Below, in pieces: positions 31,966-44,900 of a stretch of 64,000 bases of DNA. The DNA is from Caecitellus pseudoparvulus. Lineage: Eukaryota > Bigyra: Bicosoecida. The first letter of the stretch is position 1, and each line of letters starts with the position of its first letter. Under the pieces are notes generated by a model. It made no database searches. It was given only the letters and a program-made list of their open reading frames with translations, and was not told where the DNA came from. The position numbers and the translations under genes were made by a program. The stretch spans positions 792,413-856,412 of the forward strand of contig CBFFRQ010000031.1 of the NCBI GenBank assembly GCA_965644315.1, written 5' to 3'.

Positions 31966-34900
31966 CTACTCATCGCTGTCTTCCATTCGCCGCGTGCGCT
32001 GGAACTCAGCCTTGGCCCGGGCGAGGCGTTCCCGCAGTGTGGCTGTGACTGACTTGGCTGGGGCGGGGGCAGACTCGGGCATGCCGCTGTCACTGCTGGA
32101 GGACGAGTTCAGCCCTCGCGCAGGCCCCGCCAGGTGTCGGTGGGGAAAGGCACTGCGCTCGACAACCTGGGGCGCGGGCGGGGCGGACCTCCCCTCCACG
32201 CGGTGCACGGAGGGGGGTTCCGGAATGGACGTGATGCTGGGCGGACCTGAGGGTGCCCCGCCACCCTCCTCCACTGCCGGTGTCACGTCGATGCGCACGC
32301 TGCCGTGGCGACTGATGCTGATGATGGAGCCGCCTGGAGACTTGACCAGGTGGCTGCGGCTGGCACTGGTGGAGCGGGGCGGCGTCACCGCCCGCAGAGC
32401 AGTGCTGCTCGCCACAGACGACTCGGCTGTTGCCCGCTGTGGAGCCGCTTCACTCCTCCCGGCGCCCCACCCTGCCTGGCCCTGGTGGGCTTGCGCCACT
32501 GGGTGCAAGTAGTCAGCGGCGCGCGCCGATGCGACGGCGTCAGCTGACCGGGACAGGGCTGTCACGGACGCCTGCAGCTGGATGATGGTGCTCTGCGCAG
32601 CCTTCAGCTCCGCCTTGGCACTCTCTGCCTCCCGGACGGCGGCATCCACCCGAGCGCGCTCCTGGCGCCCCTCCTCCTCAGTGCCAGCCACGCTGGCCGA
32701 CACCGCCTCGCACTTGGCCTCTGCCGCTGACAGGCGCACCTCCAGCGCCTGTTTCTGCTGGTGCGCCTCAGCTGCGGCAGCCTTGGCCACAGCAGCAGCC
32801 TCCTGGGCTGCAGACACCTGGGCCAGGGCACCCTCGTGAGCCCGGCGGGCAGCCTTGAGTTCGTCCTGCGCGCTGGCCAGCTGCTGCCGCAGCTCATCGC
32901 GTTCCTGCGCTGCCGCTTGCCCTTGGCTGGACAGCGCGTTCAAGTCCGCCGCCACAGCAGACTCCATCTCGCTGCGCTCTTGCTGTGCCGCCGCAGCCGC
33001 CTGCCGCAGCTCCTGCACCACCTCCTGCAGCTGCACGGCGTGGTCCTGGGCCGCCTCCACCTCCTGCTTCGCAGCACGTGCGCGATCGTCAGCTGCCTGC
33101 GCCTCCTGCCTGGCCGCCTCCAGCGCCTGCCGTGTGCGGGCCACCTCCGACTCCAGCCGGCCGCGCGCCGTCTTCAGACGGGCCACATCCTCTTGTAGCG
33201 CTGCGATGGTGCCAGCGTCGCGCCCCCCAGCGGCCTCGGCACGTGCTACAGCAGCAGCCTGTGCGGCACTGGCAGCCCTGGCATCTGCCAGCGCCTCCTC
33301 CAGCGCAGCGATGCGATCCCCCCGCCGCGCCAGCTCAGCCTGGCTTTGGCGCGCTGCAGCAGCGCTGGCGTCCGCTTCCCCTGCCAGAGCAGCCAGCCTG
33401 GCAGTGGTGCCCTCCAGCTGCTGCTGCATGCCCCCTGCCTGCCCCCGCACAGCCGTGATCTCCTCCTGCGCCACTTCGTACTGGGACTTGAGTGCCGCGA
33501 GCTGGGAGCGCAGTTCGCCGATGCGGGCCTGTGCCGCCACCAAGGCCGCCGCCCGCTCTCGCGCGCCTTCCGTCGCCTCTGTCAGCGCATGCAGGCGGGG
33601 GCGCGTGGCGTGCACCTCTGACTCCAGCGCCTGGCACTGCGCCTGGGACGCGGTGAGCGCGCGCTGCAGGTCCTTGGCGTGTGCCGCCACGGCACGCCCT
33701 CGAGCCGCGACGGCTGTGATGAGGGCAGCCAGGCCACCCCCGCTGCCGCTGCTGCTGTCTGGCACGGCGAGGGAAGGCTGGGCATCCCCCGCACCTGGCG
33801 CCTGCGCCGCATCCAAGAAGCGAGCCAGCTCAGCCGACACCAGCTCCAGGACTTCCCTGGCTGAGTCCAACTCGCTGGACAGCCGTGCCACACTGCGCTG
33901 CAGGCCCCGGCGCTCCGCCTCGCCGGCCTCCGCCTCCTTGCGCAGCTCCTGCAGCTGGGCGTTTTGCTCCTCCAGCACAGACACCGCATCTGCACACTGC
34001 GCCTCAAGGGAGGCTGCCCGCTCCTGCCCCGCTGCCTGCTGTGCTGCCGCCTGGCTGGCTGAGGACTTGGCTGCCGACCGCGCCGCTGACAGCTGCTCTG
34101 ACAGCCGGTCTGTCGCGTCCTGCAGCTCGCCCACTTTGGCGGTGAGGGCGCGCACTTGCTCCTCGCCAGCGGCGCGTGCCTCCTTGACTTCCTCCAGCCG
34201 CCGCTCCAACTGCATGTTCTGCTGCACCAGGATGCTGCGCTCGGCGCTGGCTGCTGCCTCAGAGGAGGCGGCAGCCTCCTCTGCCTCCTGTCGAGCACGG
34301 TCAGCCACCCGGCCCCGGCCCTGTGCCACCTTGAGCTCGTCGCGCACCTGTGCCAGCTGCTGCTGGCACTGCGTGAGTTCGCTGGCGGTGTCAGCCAGCT
34401 GAGTGGCCACTGCTGCGCTGCTGCCTTGCACTGAGCCCAGCTCACGCCGCAAGTCCTCGACTTCTCGCTCAGCGACCTCTGCCCTCTGGCGCAGCTCCCG
34501 GGCAGCGTCACGGGCCGCCTCTGCGTCAGCCTCTGCCCTTTGTGCACTGGCCTCAGCTTCATCCAAGCGCCCCCGCAGGTTGCCTACCTCCGAGGCAGAC
34601 GCTGCCGAGGCGGAGGCCAGCTGCGTCGCAGAGCTCTCGGCTTGCTGCTGCGCGGCCGCCTCGCGGTCCTTCGCCTCTGCCAAGCGCGTGCGCAACGTGT
34701 GGATCTCGTCGTGCAGCACGCGCCGCGCGGTGCGCTTGTCCTTGTCAGTGGACGCCACGACACTGGCGGCAGCCTTCAGTGACGCGCCGGCGCCCCGCAG
34801 CCACCGCGCCATGATGGACACTGTGCCAGCGACATGTGGCAGCGCAGTGGCCAGGCCTTCGCTGGCACCCCACGCTGCAGCCTTCTCGGCGCGGGCCAGA

Positions 34901-37213
34901 GCGAGGGCTGCCGCCTCTCGAGCTGCAGCAACGGCTGCACCCTCCGCATCTGCGCGGGCACGGCGAGCGCGGCCTGCCTGCCGCAGCACTGCCCCAGGCA
35001 CGCCCTCATCCCCTGATGACCAGCTATCGTCTTGCCCACCGGCATCAAGCACCGCCTGCCGGTCGTCTGCTGCGCCGCCTTGAGTCAGGGTGGCTGCCGC
35101 CATGGCCTGCAGCTCGCCTGCCGTGCTTTCCACCGCCTGCACAGCAGACTTGACGTGCCGCAGGGACGCGATCTCCGCCGTCAGGGCAGACACACGAGCT
35201 TCCAGGGACACCAGGGAGGCTGCTTGTCCAGCCTCCACCTCCCGCAGCCGCTCCACCGTCTCCTGTGCCTCCTCTGCCGCGCACTTGGCCTCCTGCAGCT
35301 GCTCGCGCAGATCAGCACCTGACGCGTCGGCAGCCGAGACACTCGCCTCCGCCTTGCGACGACCCGCCTCTGCTGCCTGCAACTGCTCCGTCAGGACAGC
35401 CACCTCCCGCTCAGCAGACTCCTGTGCCGCTTCAGCGCGGTCCAGGGCGCGCTCTGCAGCCTGCAGCTTCTCGTCGGCGATGGAGGCGTCCTGCTGCGCG
35501 CGGTCACGGTCGGCCTCTGCCGCTGCCGCTGATCGCTTCAAGCCCTGAATCGTGGACAGCAACTCCCCCTGAATGCCCGCCGCCTCCTCCAGCTCCAGGG
35601 CCTTGCTCGCCAGCGCTGCCGCCGCATCTTCCCCTGAGCCCTGCGTCTCCCGGAGGGCACGCTCGGCGTGGTTCGCGCGGGCCTCGGCCGCCCCGAGCGC
35701 TTCCCCAGTGGAACGCGCCTGGCTCTCCGCGGCGGCAGCCTTGTCCTCGGCCGCCTTCTGGGCAGCCTGTGCAGCTTCTGCGGCAGCGGAGGCATCCCTA
35801 GCCTGCTGCTGTGCCTCGTCCAGCTGCGTCTGCAGGGCAGACTCCTTCTCCTGATGCTCCCGGATGTAGTCCAACAGAGCCGCACGCTCCGCCGGCCACG
35901 CACCAGCCTCGCCGGCGTCTTCGTCGGGGCTGGCAGCACCCGCGCCACCCTGCCCTGCCAGCCTGGCGCGTAGCTGGGCGATGGTGCCCTGTGCCTCCCG
36001 CAGCTGTGTCTCCAGGGACTCCACAGCCACGCGGTGGGCGTTGGACACCGCCGTGCCGCCTGCCTGTGCCTCGGCCTGCGCCACAGGCACAGGCAGGCGC
36101 GAGCGCGAGGACCCCGCGCCAGCCATGGCAGCAGGCCGCTTGGCGTGTGCCGGCATGCCCGTCCCCGTGCGCAGCGCGTGCTCCAGCACGGCGATGTACG
36201 TGCGCGCCTCCTCTGCAGCCTGCGCCTCCCGTGCAAGGTCGCTGGCTGCCCGTGCGTGGGCTGCCTGGGCAGCCGCCACCTCAGCTTGCAGCGAGGCGAC
36301 CTGGGACGCGCTGGGGCGAGCCGTGCCCGCCCGCGCAGGGGGAGAGTACCGGCCCAGCTTGGCCGTCAACGCGGCGTTCTTCTCCGCCAGCGTGTCCGCC
36401 CGGCGGGTGGCGGCGCTCGCCTTCTTCTCCGCCCTGGCAGCCCGGGTGCGGGCGGCGCGGAGCTGGGAGCTCAGTTCGCTCACCTTTGCCTGCGCGGCCG
36501 CCAGGGACGAAGAAGGGGCCACGCCTGCCCGGGAGTTGGACGGACTGCGGAAGGGCTCTGCTGGCTTGCCCAGCATGTGCGGCTGCACAGGGAGCGGGTG
36601 CTTGGGCAATACGTCGGTGAGGCGTTGTTCCACGAGCTCGGCGTAGGACCGGCTCTCTCGAAGCTGCGCGGCCAGCTCGGCGAGTTGCTTGGCCTGTGTG
36701 CGGACTTTGGAGGCCAACTTCTCCTCCCGATCCATGCTGCCCTGCCCTGGGCTGCTGGACGCGGGCGACGGCGCCGTCTGGGAGCCTGCCGAGCCGCCAA
36801 AAGGCGGGTTGTGTACAGTGCGTCGTGCAGTGCTCCCAGGGGGAGCGGCGAACGGCTGACTGGTGCCTGCAAACATGCGAGCGGTGCGGAGGTGCTCGAA
36901 ACGGCCGTGGCACTCCCGGCAATCCTCATGTCACCAGCGGTGAATCTCCCTGCACCATGGTGCATACAGCTGTCATCACGTGGACACAATGCACTAGTTT
37001 CATGCAAGCAACCAGTCTCAGCCGTGCGCATTCGGGAGCTCTGTCCCACCAAACATGGCACCGAACCGTAACGGCAGACTCACCTGTGCTGGCTGTCGAG
37101 GACGGCGGCGGAGAGTACAGCTGCATGTTCATGACACCAGACAGTGCACCAAGCGCGCCTGGGTGATCAGCTTCTTGATCCTCAGGGGCATACTCCATCC
37201 CTCCCGCTTGCAT
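31966..37213 (-). CDS. Very long coiled-coil protein, centrosome/basal-body-like
   Basis: Minus-strand model: 5' exon 37084-37213 (MQAGGMEYAPEDQEA start, ending phase 1) joined to 31966-36866, 1676 aa. The 217-nt intron is longer than others here and could hide a small exon. The main frame alone also has an ATG at 36876. After a Ser/Pro-rich N-terminus, a conserved-looking segment reads SYAELVEQRLTDVLPKHPLP (residues about 125-145). From there to about residue 1450 the protein is almost entirely Ala/Glu/Gln heptad coiled coil. The tail is Ser/Pro-rich and ends in a short basic helix (LRERLARAKAEFQRTRR). No motor, kinase or membrane region is seen. Rootletin-like or centrosomal scaffold proteins have this composition, but no family is proven. 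The protein would form an extended rod. Confidence 0.7.
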
Positions 37214-37421
37214 GTCGTCTGTGAGCAGGGCACCTCTTGGTCGGTGCGGCGTTGCGCTGGCGTTTCATTCTGCACCGCCTCACCTTCAAAAGGATCCATT
37301 TCCCCAGATCAGCATGTACAGCGGCTGGAGTAGCAAGGAGGACACCTTGTGTCTACATTCAGGCCAGGTTGGGCCTTCGGCAGCGATGTGCAGTTTGGGC
37401 AGAGCTGCAGGATGCTGAGCG

Positions 37422-38635
37422 TCAGCTCGCACTGTGCTCGCCCCCCTCCAGAGATGCCCTGGCCAGCGCCTCTGAATGCTCCAGGTAGTACACACTGGCA
37501 GACAGCAACCAGGCAGCTTGTTCTGCATCCAGAGTGCGTGGCACATCCGGCCTCACCTTGCATGCCCTGCTTGAGCGGGTGCCCCGGAAAACATGCCTCC
37601 ACACAGGCCACGGCAGCGGTGGCAAGAGGCAGTCTGGGAGGCCTGGCACGGGCGCGAGCGGGACCTGCAAGGGAAAAGGAGAACCACTCGACCCTTGGCC
37701 TGTTCCCACGCTTGCCCCTGACTTGGCCCACGCCTCTGGCTGCAGGTCCATGCCGGGAGCAGCCCCAGCCAACCACCCCCCCTGCAGACACTCCCTGTCC
37801 ACGATGTGCAGGAACAGCAGTGTTCCGTGAGGTGAGATCCGGGGTGCTACTTTCGCCATGCGCCCCGAGGCTGGCGCCCCCACAAGCTGCCGTTGCAAGC
37901 ACTCAGCCCATGTGGCAGAGGTGCAGCTAAACACCGCTGCTGGCAGGCAGCCCCCCTCCCACGCGGCAGCCACAGGACCCACACATGCGTGCCTGTACTG
38001 CACTTGGAGGGGAACAAATGCCTGTGGCGCTGGCTTCCACCCGGACAGCCGTTCTTGCACAACTGAGGGCAGGCTGCCCTGCTCCTCAGCGGCCCCTGTG
38101 GGCGCAGCACCCACACTCGCAGCGGCAGGGGGGGGCTTCGGAGGCTGCCCTGCCGTGCTTGCAGCACTTCCCTCCTGGGGCAGTGTGAGGGGCATGTGCT
38201 GTTGCGCTGGTCGGTCCTCCTGCTGGGCTGCAAGGTCCTCGCTCAACGCAGCTGCCAGGTCACGAGTCATGGTAGCTGTGATGCCAAAGCGCTCCCCCCA
38301 GCCCGCCAACTCACACATGAACCGTGCTCGAAAGTTAGCATCAACTGCACTGCGCTCGAGAGCTGCTTGGCATGTGCGCATGAAGTCCTGCGACGTGCAG
38401 GCATGGGCAAGCCAGTGACGAGAAGGGAGCACAGGCGGGCGCCAGCTCCACGGACGTATTGGGACCATTCCTCATGCCTTGCCTGGCTCGCAGCACTGTG
38501 GACAGACTCTGTTCTGTGGTCAGTTGGGTGTGAGCCTTCCATGCCTTTCCGGGTCCCCCAAGCTGAACCAGGCGCAAAAAGCCAGGCCCGGGAACCAATT
38601 TCCGCTGCAGCTTCCACAGCCCACTGCGGCCGCAC
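37422..38635 (-). CDS. Unrecognised protein, probable two or more exons
   Basis: The main minus-strand exon is 37422-38387. It is preceded by an AG acceptor and most simply joins 38456-38635 (68-nt intron, phase 0, donor GTCCGT is weak), giving 381 aa. An alternative is an unspliced start at 38468. I do not recognise the family. Visible features are a helical segment DFMRTCQAALE...FRARFMCELAG, a Pro/Ala-rich linker, then a globular part with GTLLFLHIVDRECLQGGWLAG and a C-terminal helix AAWLLSASVYYLEHSEAL. There is no signal peptide or membrane helix. It is divergent from the SPEF2-like gene and may share its promoter. Confidence 0.45.
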
Positions 38636-38998
38636 TGCTTCAAGGGGCCTTCCCTGCGATAGAAGAGCTCTGCATCAAACGTTGCCGCAATTTTTGGGGT
38701 GCGCGGACAGTAGGAATTGTGTTTTGTGTCTTTCCTGCGATCGGAGAGGCCCAGGCGGCACCCCCACGTCTCCCGGCACACAATCTGCCACAGGCCGGTT
38801 GCGACAAATCGCAAAACAAGTACACTTGAAGTGTATTGAGGGCTGTGTTGATTCCTTCAACGCACGCGAGACCACACCGCCTTCCCTCACAGTGCTCGGG
38901 TGCAGCGTTGGGGCGGAGTCGACTCAAGGTCGCGCGGAGCTGTCCCCCGGCCCGATCCGCTGTGCAGCCGGCGAGCGCCACCTGAGCAGGCGGGCGCC
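38636..38998. other. Region between the unrecognised minus-strand gene and the SPEF2-like gene
   Basis: 363 bp. It may contain additional 5' exons of the minus-strand gene, since a frame at about 38490-38700 on that strand reads well but in the wrong phase for the simple join. It should also carry the upstream region of the SPEF2-like gene. No clear promoter element was recognised. Confidence 0.3.
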
Positions 38999-41900
38999 AT
39001 GGACATCCTCCTGCACTGGCTGCAAGATGAGGTGAAGCTGCCGGGCCCTGTGGACGATCTGGCAGAGCACTTCAGCAATGGCTACGCCTTCGCTGTGGTG
39101 CTGCACAACACCAACCAAATGACGCCAGCAGAGTTCGGCCAGTGTGTGCAGGACGAAAAGAGCGACTCCAAGATTCAGAACTACTGCCAACTCTTTCCAG
39201 TCTTCCGACGGCTGGGCATCAAGTTCGACGCTCGCGTTGCCCAGCAGCTCATGCTGCGCAAGCCTGGCATCGCCCAGCGTGTGTTGTACGAGCTGCGGAC
39301 GGTACTGGCGCCCCTGTCCCGGGTGCGGGTGGGACGTGACTCGGAGTCCAAGCAACGCTTGCTGAAGCAACGCTTGACGACCCGCAAGCCTCAGTACGAC
39401 GCGGCACAGGCTGCGATTTTTGAGCGCAACATCCGCGCCGCTGCTGAGAACCAAAACGCCGTCTTCCTCGACAAGCACATGGCCAAGTTCAAGCAGCACG
39501 TGGACGAGCTGTGGGCCAGTCGAGACGCGACACATGCTGCCCGGGTGGGGGCGCACCGCAGCGCTCTGCGCCAGCAGCGCCAGCAGCGCTTGCACGCTCT
39601 GCGCACACGGCACATGGTGGTGCATGCGCGAGAGGAGGCAGGTATCCGCGAGTGGCAGCGCAACCAGGAGATTCGCCTCGCACAAGTCCTGGCAGCGAGG
39701 GAGTTCCGGGCGACCAAGGCGGCCAAGGCACGGGCCGCTGCGAGGCGGCGAGTCGCCGACGCCCAGCGCGACACCACGTCAGACATTGCGGCGTTCGAGG
39801 CGAGGGCTGTGGCACAAGGCGTGCCGGTGGTCGGCGCTGAGCCGTTGGACGAAGCCACCTTGCGTCGCAGCGTGGCGCCGGAAGCTGGCGAGCCGAGCAC
39901 GGAAGAGGAAGCCAAGCTCGCGCAGCTGCCGGGCACCACCCTGACGTCCCAGGACACCCTGCACCTCCGCTTGACCCGCAAACTGGCCACCATCCAGGCG
40001 AGGGAGGACAGCGAGCCTTCCCCTGTCATGCAGCGCCTGCAGTCCAGGGGAGGCGGTGGCGGCGAGGCGCTGGCTGCCCGTGCCGCGCGCCGAAGCGCCT
40101 TCCTCGTCGCATCCCGTGCAAGTCGCACGCGCCTGCACGCCAGGCAACGCCACGCCCAGCTGAAGGGCCTGCTCATGCACCGGTGTGCCTCTGAGCAAGA
40201 GTTAGATGACGTGGTGCTGCGCACCCTCAAGTGTGAGCTGGTGTTCCGGCAGAACCGCGCCTGCCGCGAGGCTGCCGTGGCGGAGCAGGCCAGGCGCGAT
40301 GCCGACCTGCAGCTGGCCCGCCAGCGCGCTTCGCTGCTGCAGCAGCAGAGTGCCTTTGAGGACGATGTCACTGCCTCGGCAGACGGAATGGTGGAGGCCG
40401 CGGGGGCTCGGCGTCGAGCGCACGTGCACAGGGCGCACGCGATCGCCCTCGCCTGTGTGCAGGAGCTTGTCGAGGCTGCGCTGGGCTTGGCATGTGCGAG
40501 GGAAGCCAGTAACATGCGGCTGTTGGAGCAAAGTGCGGGCTCTGCGGCGATGCCGTCCCTGTGTGTTCCGCAGCAGGGCGAGGAAGAGGGGAAGGAAGCG
40601 GAGGGGAAGGAAGAGAGGGGTGGTGTGGCGAAGGCGGATGGGGGAGTGCTAGTGCAATGTCCTGGAGGGGTTGACCCGCTGGCTGCCATTTTCACGCGGG
40701 TTGGCTTCAGGCACGCTGCTGGCATGCACAGCCACACTCAGTGGGCTGCCTCGCAAGCACTGCCGCTTCCCGACGTGCTGGCCACCCCTGACTTCGACGA
40801 CGTCGTGTCACCCAAAGCAGGCGGGCGCAAGAGCCCCTCTGGTCGGCGCTCGCGGGCATCAGACACCGCGGATGATGCTCACACTGAAGTGCTGGCTGTT
40901 CAGCGGGCTGCTGCAGCGTCACTTGGCGGCGCTGGTGCGGCCACACTGCCCGCTGACGCGGCAGCACATGAAACCAGCCACTCGCAGCCCATGCCAGGAG
41001 TGCCCATTCCCCCTGGTGTCGTGGTGGCCATGTTGGGCGTGCAGGCTCAGCCTGCAGGCTGCAGCTCGCACGGCGAGGGCCCCAGTGCGCTGGACGAGGG
41101 CCTGCCCAAGGCAAGTGTGGAAGTCAGCGTGGGTGGCGAAGACGACGCTTCAGAAGGCGGAGACGGTGAGGAAGGCGCTGATGCCGGAGCTGTGGAGCGC
41201 ATCCAGGCGCGTTCGGGCCGCGAAGATGACGTGGAACAGCTGCGCCTGCCCTCGGGAGCTGGGGAAGGGGGGGCTGTTTCTGTCGGTGGTAGCTTGGAGC
41301 AGGCGCCAGTCCAGTCTGGGGATGGTTCTGCAGAGCTGCTTCCGCAGCAGGCGTCTTGTGGCATGGCTGACACAGAGGCGAGTCCAGTTGCCATGGAGCT
41401 GTTTCAGCACTACGTTGCCGGGCACTTTGTGTGGCCAGCCGACGCCCCCGTGCCAGATGTGTTGGGCGACGAGGAGGCGGTGGCGGCTGCTCAGGCCCCA
41501 CTGGAGGCACCCTTCCCGCCAGTGCTGGAGGCGGAGTCCAGCCTTCTGTCGCCAAAGAAGAGCCCTTCCAGCAAGAAAGGCAGGGCAGACGTTGCCGAGG
41601 TGGTCCTTCCGCATCCCGCCCCGCAGCCTGCTCTTGCCGCAGAGCCTCAGCTGCATGCTGCAAAGCACCTACTTGGCAGCGTCTTGCAAAAGCTTCGCCG
41701 GGCAACTGGCCCAGAACCAGCCCTGCCCCCAGCGTGCGATGTTCCGCAGTTTCCCCTCACCGTGGCGCTTGTGGGCCCTCCGGGCTCGGGAGTCAGCACG
41801 CAAGCTGGCTTCTTGGCCGCAGCACTGTCCTTGAAGGTGTTGCGTCCCAATGCGCTCATGTCACAGGCCCTGAGCATGGCAGATGGCAGCCTGTCCACGG

Positions 41901-44900
41901 AGCAGTGCGACCTCACTGCACCCCACGCTGAAGCCCTGAAGAAGGTCGGGCAGCACGCACGGGCGGCAATGGCAGAGGGCGCAGCTGTGCCGGAGGTGTG
42001 CATGGTTCAAGCTGTCTTGTGTGGCATTCGCGACATGGCACGCGCACCAGTGGACCCGTCCCTGGTCCCACTGCCTGCGCACGGCGAACTCCCCTCTCCC
42101 AGCGCTGATGAGGCTGACGTTGAGCAGCCTCATGACACGGTGCCCGCTGCAGCTGCCGCCCCCATGGAAGATGCCAACGAAGAAGAGCAGAAGTATGAAG
42201 AGACGGGGCCAGCGAGTGCCAAGCCTAATGCCCGAGAGCAAGCCCATCGAGGATGGATTTTGGACGGCTTCCCGCAGACTCTCACTCAGGCAGTGCTGTT
42301 AGAAGAAGCCCTGACCTGGCAAGCTCCTGATCTGGGCCCTGGGCTGCCGGAGCGAGCCCGTGTGGAGGGCCGGGGGACATGGGATGCCAGTGCTGCCCGA
42401 CAGAAGGAACCCACTCAAGAGGACGCTTGGGAAGCGGGCATGGTGCCGCCGGTGCCGCCACACCCTGTTCTTGACGCGGACGCAGATGAGGAGGACGGCC
42501 TACCCAGCCATCGAGCGCCCCAGCCTGCCTCTGCCCCAGTTCCCCTGCCCAAGCACCCCCATGGCGTTAAGCTCCTGATCCGCCTCGTGCTGCCCCCTGA
42601 ACAAGCCCTGCGCAAGGTGCTTGGCGTGCGTGTGGACCCATCCCGCTTGGTCACCTTGGAAGCTTCAGATGCCGCTGAAGCAGCTGCCGTGCCAAGGGAT
42701 GAAACAGGGTCGCTGCAAGACGTCTTGGATGGTGACGTACCGTCCGCTGGCTCTGCCGTGTTTGGCCACGAGGGCGTCGACAGCACTGTCCGAGCTGGAG
42801 CCCGAGGCTTGAACCCACCCGCAGCTCTGCAGGGAGAAGCCATGAACGTGGTCGTGGGTGCTGAGCCGCTCCAATCCGTGATAGAAGGCAAGGCTGCGCA
42901 GGAAGAAGAGGAAGAGGAGGTGCGTCCCGCCACACCTCAGCGCCGGGCCGAAGCAGGCGGCCCCTCTTCGAGCACAGCGCCGCGCCAAGGCGTGGTTGGC
43001 GCAGAACACCTCGCCGCACAGGAGCAAGCGACCGCCACATTTACCGCCGGCTTGCCTGGAGCAGTCCCAGCAGTGGATGAGGTGCGCCCAGGCGGAGGTC
43101 AGCAGGAGCCCCAAGTGCACGAAGTATCCCCGGATGCCATGTTGCCCGTGCTGCCGGGCGGCTACGTAGTGTCTGCGCGACGAGGACATGTGGCATACCA
43201 CCTGGACTTGAACCCGCCACCCCACAAGTGCCGCACGGTGGAGGGCCTTGTTCCTCCTTCAAGCATCGACGCTGGCACAGCAGCGCGGCTGCCGAGTACC
43301 CTGACAAGCAGCACACTGCGCCTGCCGCCACCAGTGCTTGCAGAGGCCATGGAACGGTACTTTAACAGTGTTGAAGGCGTGGACGAGTTCTTCTGGGCAG
43401 GCAGTCGGGGTTCAGTGCTGCGCGTCGCTGCCTGGCGCCCGCACTTTGGCACTGGGCAAGGCAGAGAGGCTGACAGCGACGGTGATCAAGACAGCGCTGA
43501 GGAAGGCAAGAGCGCCAGTGACCTGGTCGGGGTGGAGGAAGGCGCTGGTGTGGTGGCAGATGGGGACGGGCGTGTCCTGTGGGGCAGCGATGCATGGGCC
43601 GAGTACGCGCCTGTGGGCGCCTGGGCTGCCAGCGGAAAGGGGGACGTGCTGACGGAGGCAAGCCTCTTCGCAGTGCTGAGTCGTGCAGCCTCGGCTGCCG
43701 AGGAAGACATTGCCGCTCGTGAGGCAGCTCGTGAGCAGGCGTGGAAAGAAACCCTTGAGCACAGGGATGCGGCCTTGGCCGCCGATGCCACAAGCGCTGC
43801 CACGGAGCTCGCCTTCCGCCGCGGGGAAGACATGCATGTGCAAGTTGTCGATGCTTTGGAGGCTCAGCAGGCAGAAGCCGCTGCAGCGGCCGTGGCTGCA
43901 GCGGCCTCCAAGAAATCTGGCTCCAAGGGCAAGTCCGAAAGTCCAAAGGCAAGTGTGGCAGAAGGCAAGTCTGTGGATGATGATGGATCCGAGCATGACA
44001 GTGCCCAGGAGGAGGCGTTGACCGCCTCTTCCTTGGCTGCAGAGGAAGCTGAGGTGGTCGCGCCAAGTCTGCACGAACCGTATGTGATTGCCCCCGACCT
44101 TCCACCTGCTCCTTCCTTGGCCCAGGTTCCTCCAGCCTCGCCAACTTCCGAGCCTGCCGTGCATGACACAGCTGAGGACGTGTCCCCCCAGCGGGCGGAA
44201 GCACAGGCTGCAGCTCAGGCTGCCCTTGCAGCGCGAGCCGCTGCCCAAGCGCTGGTTGTCACTCCAACACGCTTCGCAGGGGCTTTGGAAGACTCTGTGC
44301 CTCGAGACAAGGCGCTGAGCCTCCTTGCGCAACTCTGGCAGCAGGCAGTGTCACACTACGGGCAAACGCTCAGCAGCAGCTTCCACGGAGCTGCCATGGA
44401 GCAAGTGGGTGTGCACGCGCGGTTGGGGGAAACGAGCCGTCTTGTGCACCGCTTCTTGCGGCGCCCCGTCCCCACCTACCAGGCTCTCATGCGCCATGCA
44501 CAAGACGCCATCAACAGCTTGTCTTGGGCTGAGCGCATGGGGCCCTCAGCGGAGGCCTGGTCTCAAGCCCCGTCTGTTGAAGAAGCAGCATTGCAGGTGT
44601 GGGTGGAGGAGGCTCTGGAAGCCTCGGGTGGCAGCAAAGCTGCCGCCTCAAAGAAGGGCAAGGGTGCCGCTACGCCCGAAGCACAGGAGCCGTCGCCTGA
44701 AGCAGAGGCTGAGAAAGCAGCCTTGCGTGCGGCTGCGACCCGAGCTCAGCTGGCGGAGACGGTGCAGGTTGCCGCCAACTGCATGTTGGCCACTGCCGAA
44801 GCCCGGCGGGAGAGCGCCTTGCACCTGCTGCACGCTAAGGGGGACGACGGGTGGGTGCAGTACGTGCAAGGGGCGCTGGCGTCCCACTTCTGCAGCGCAG

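Noticed and set aside
32855-36646. Long plus-strand frames opposite the large coiled-coil gene
   Set aside because: Antisense to Ala/Glu/Gln-rich coding sequence in GC-rich DNA; translate to Ser/Cys/Arg/Pro runs with no family features.
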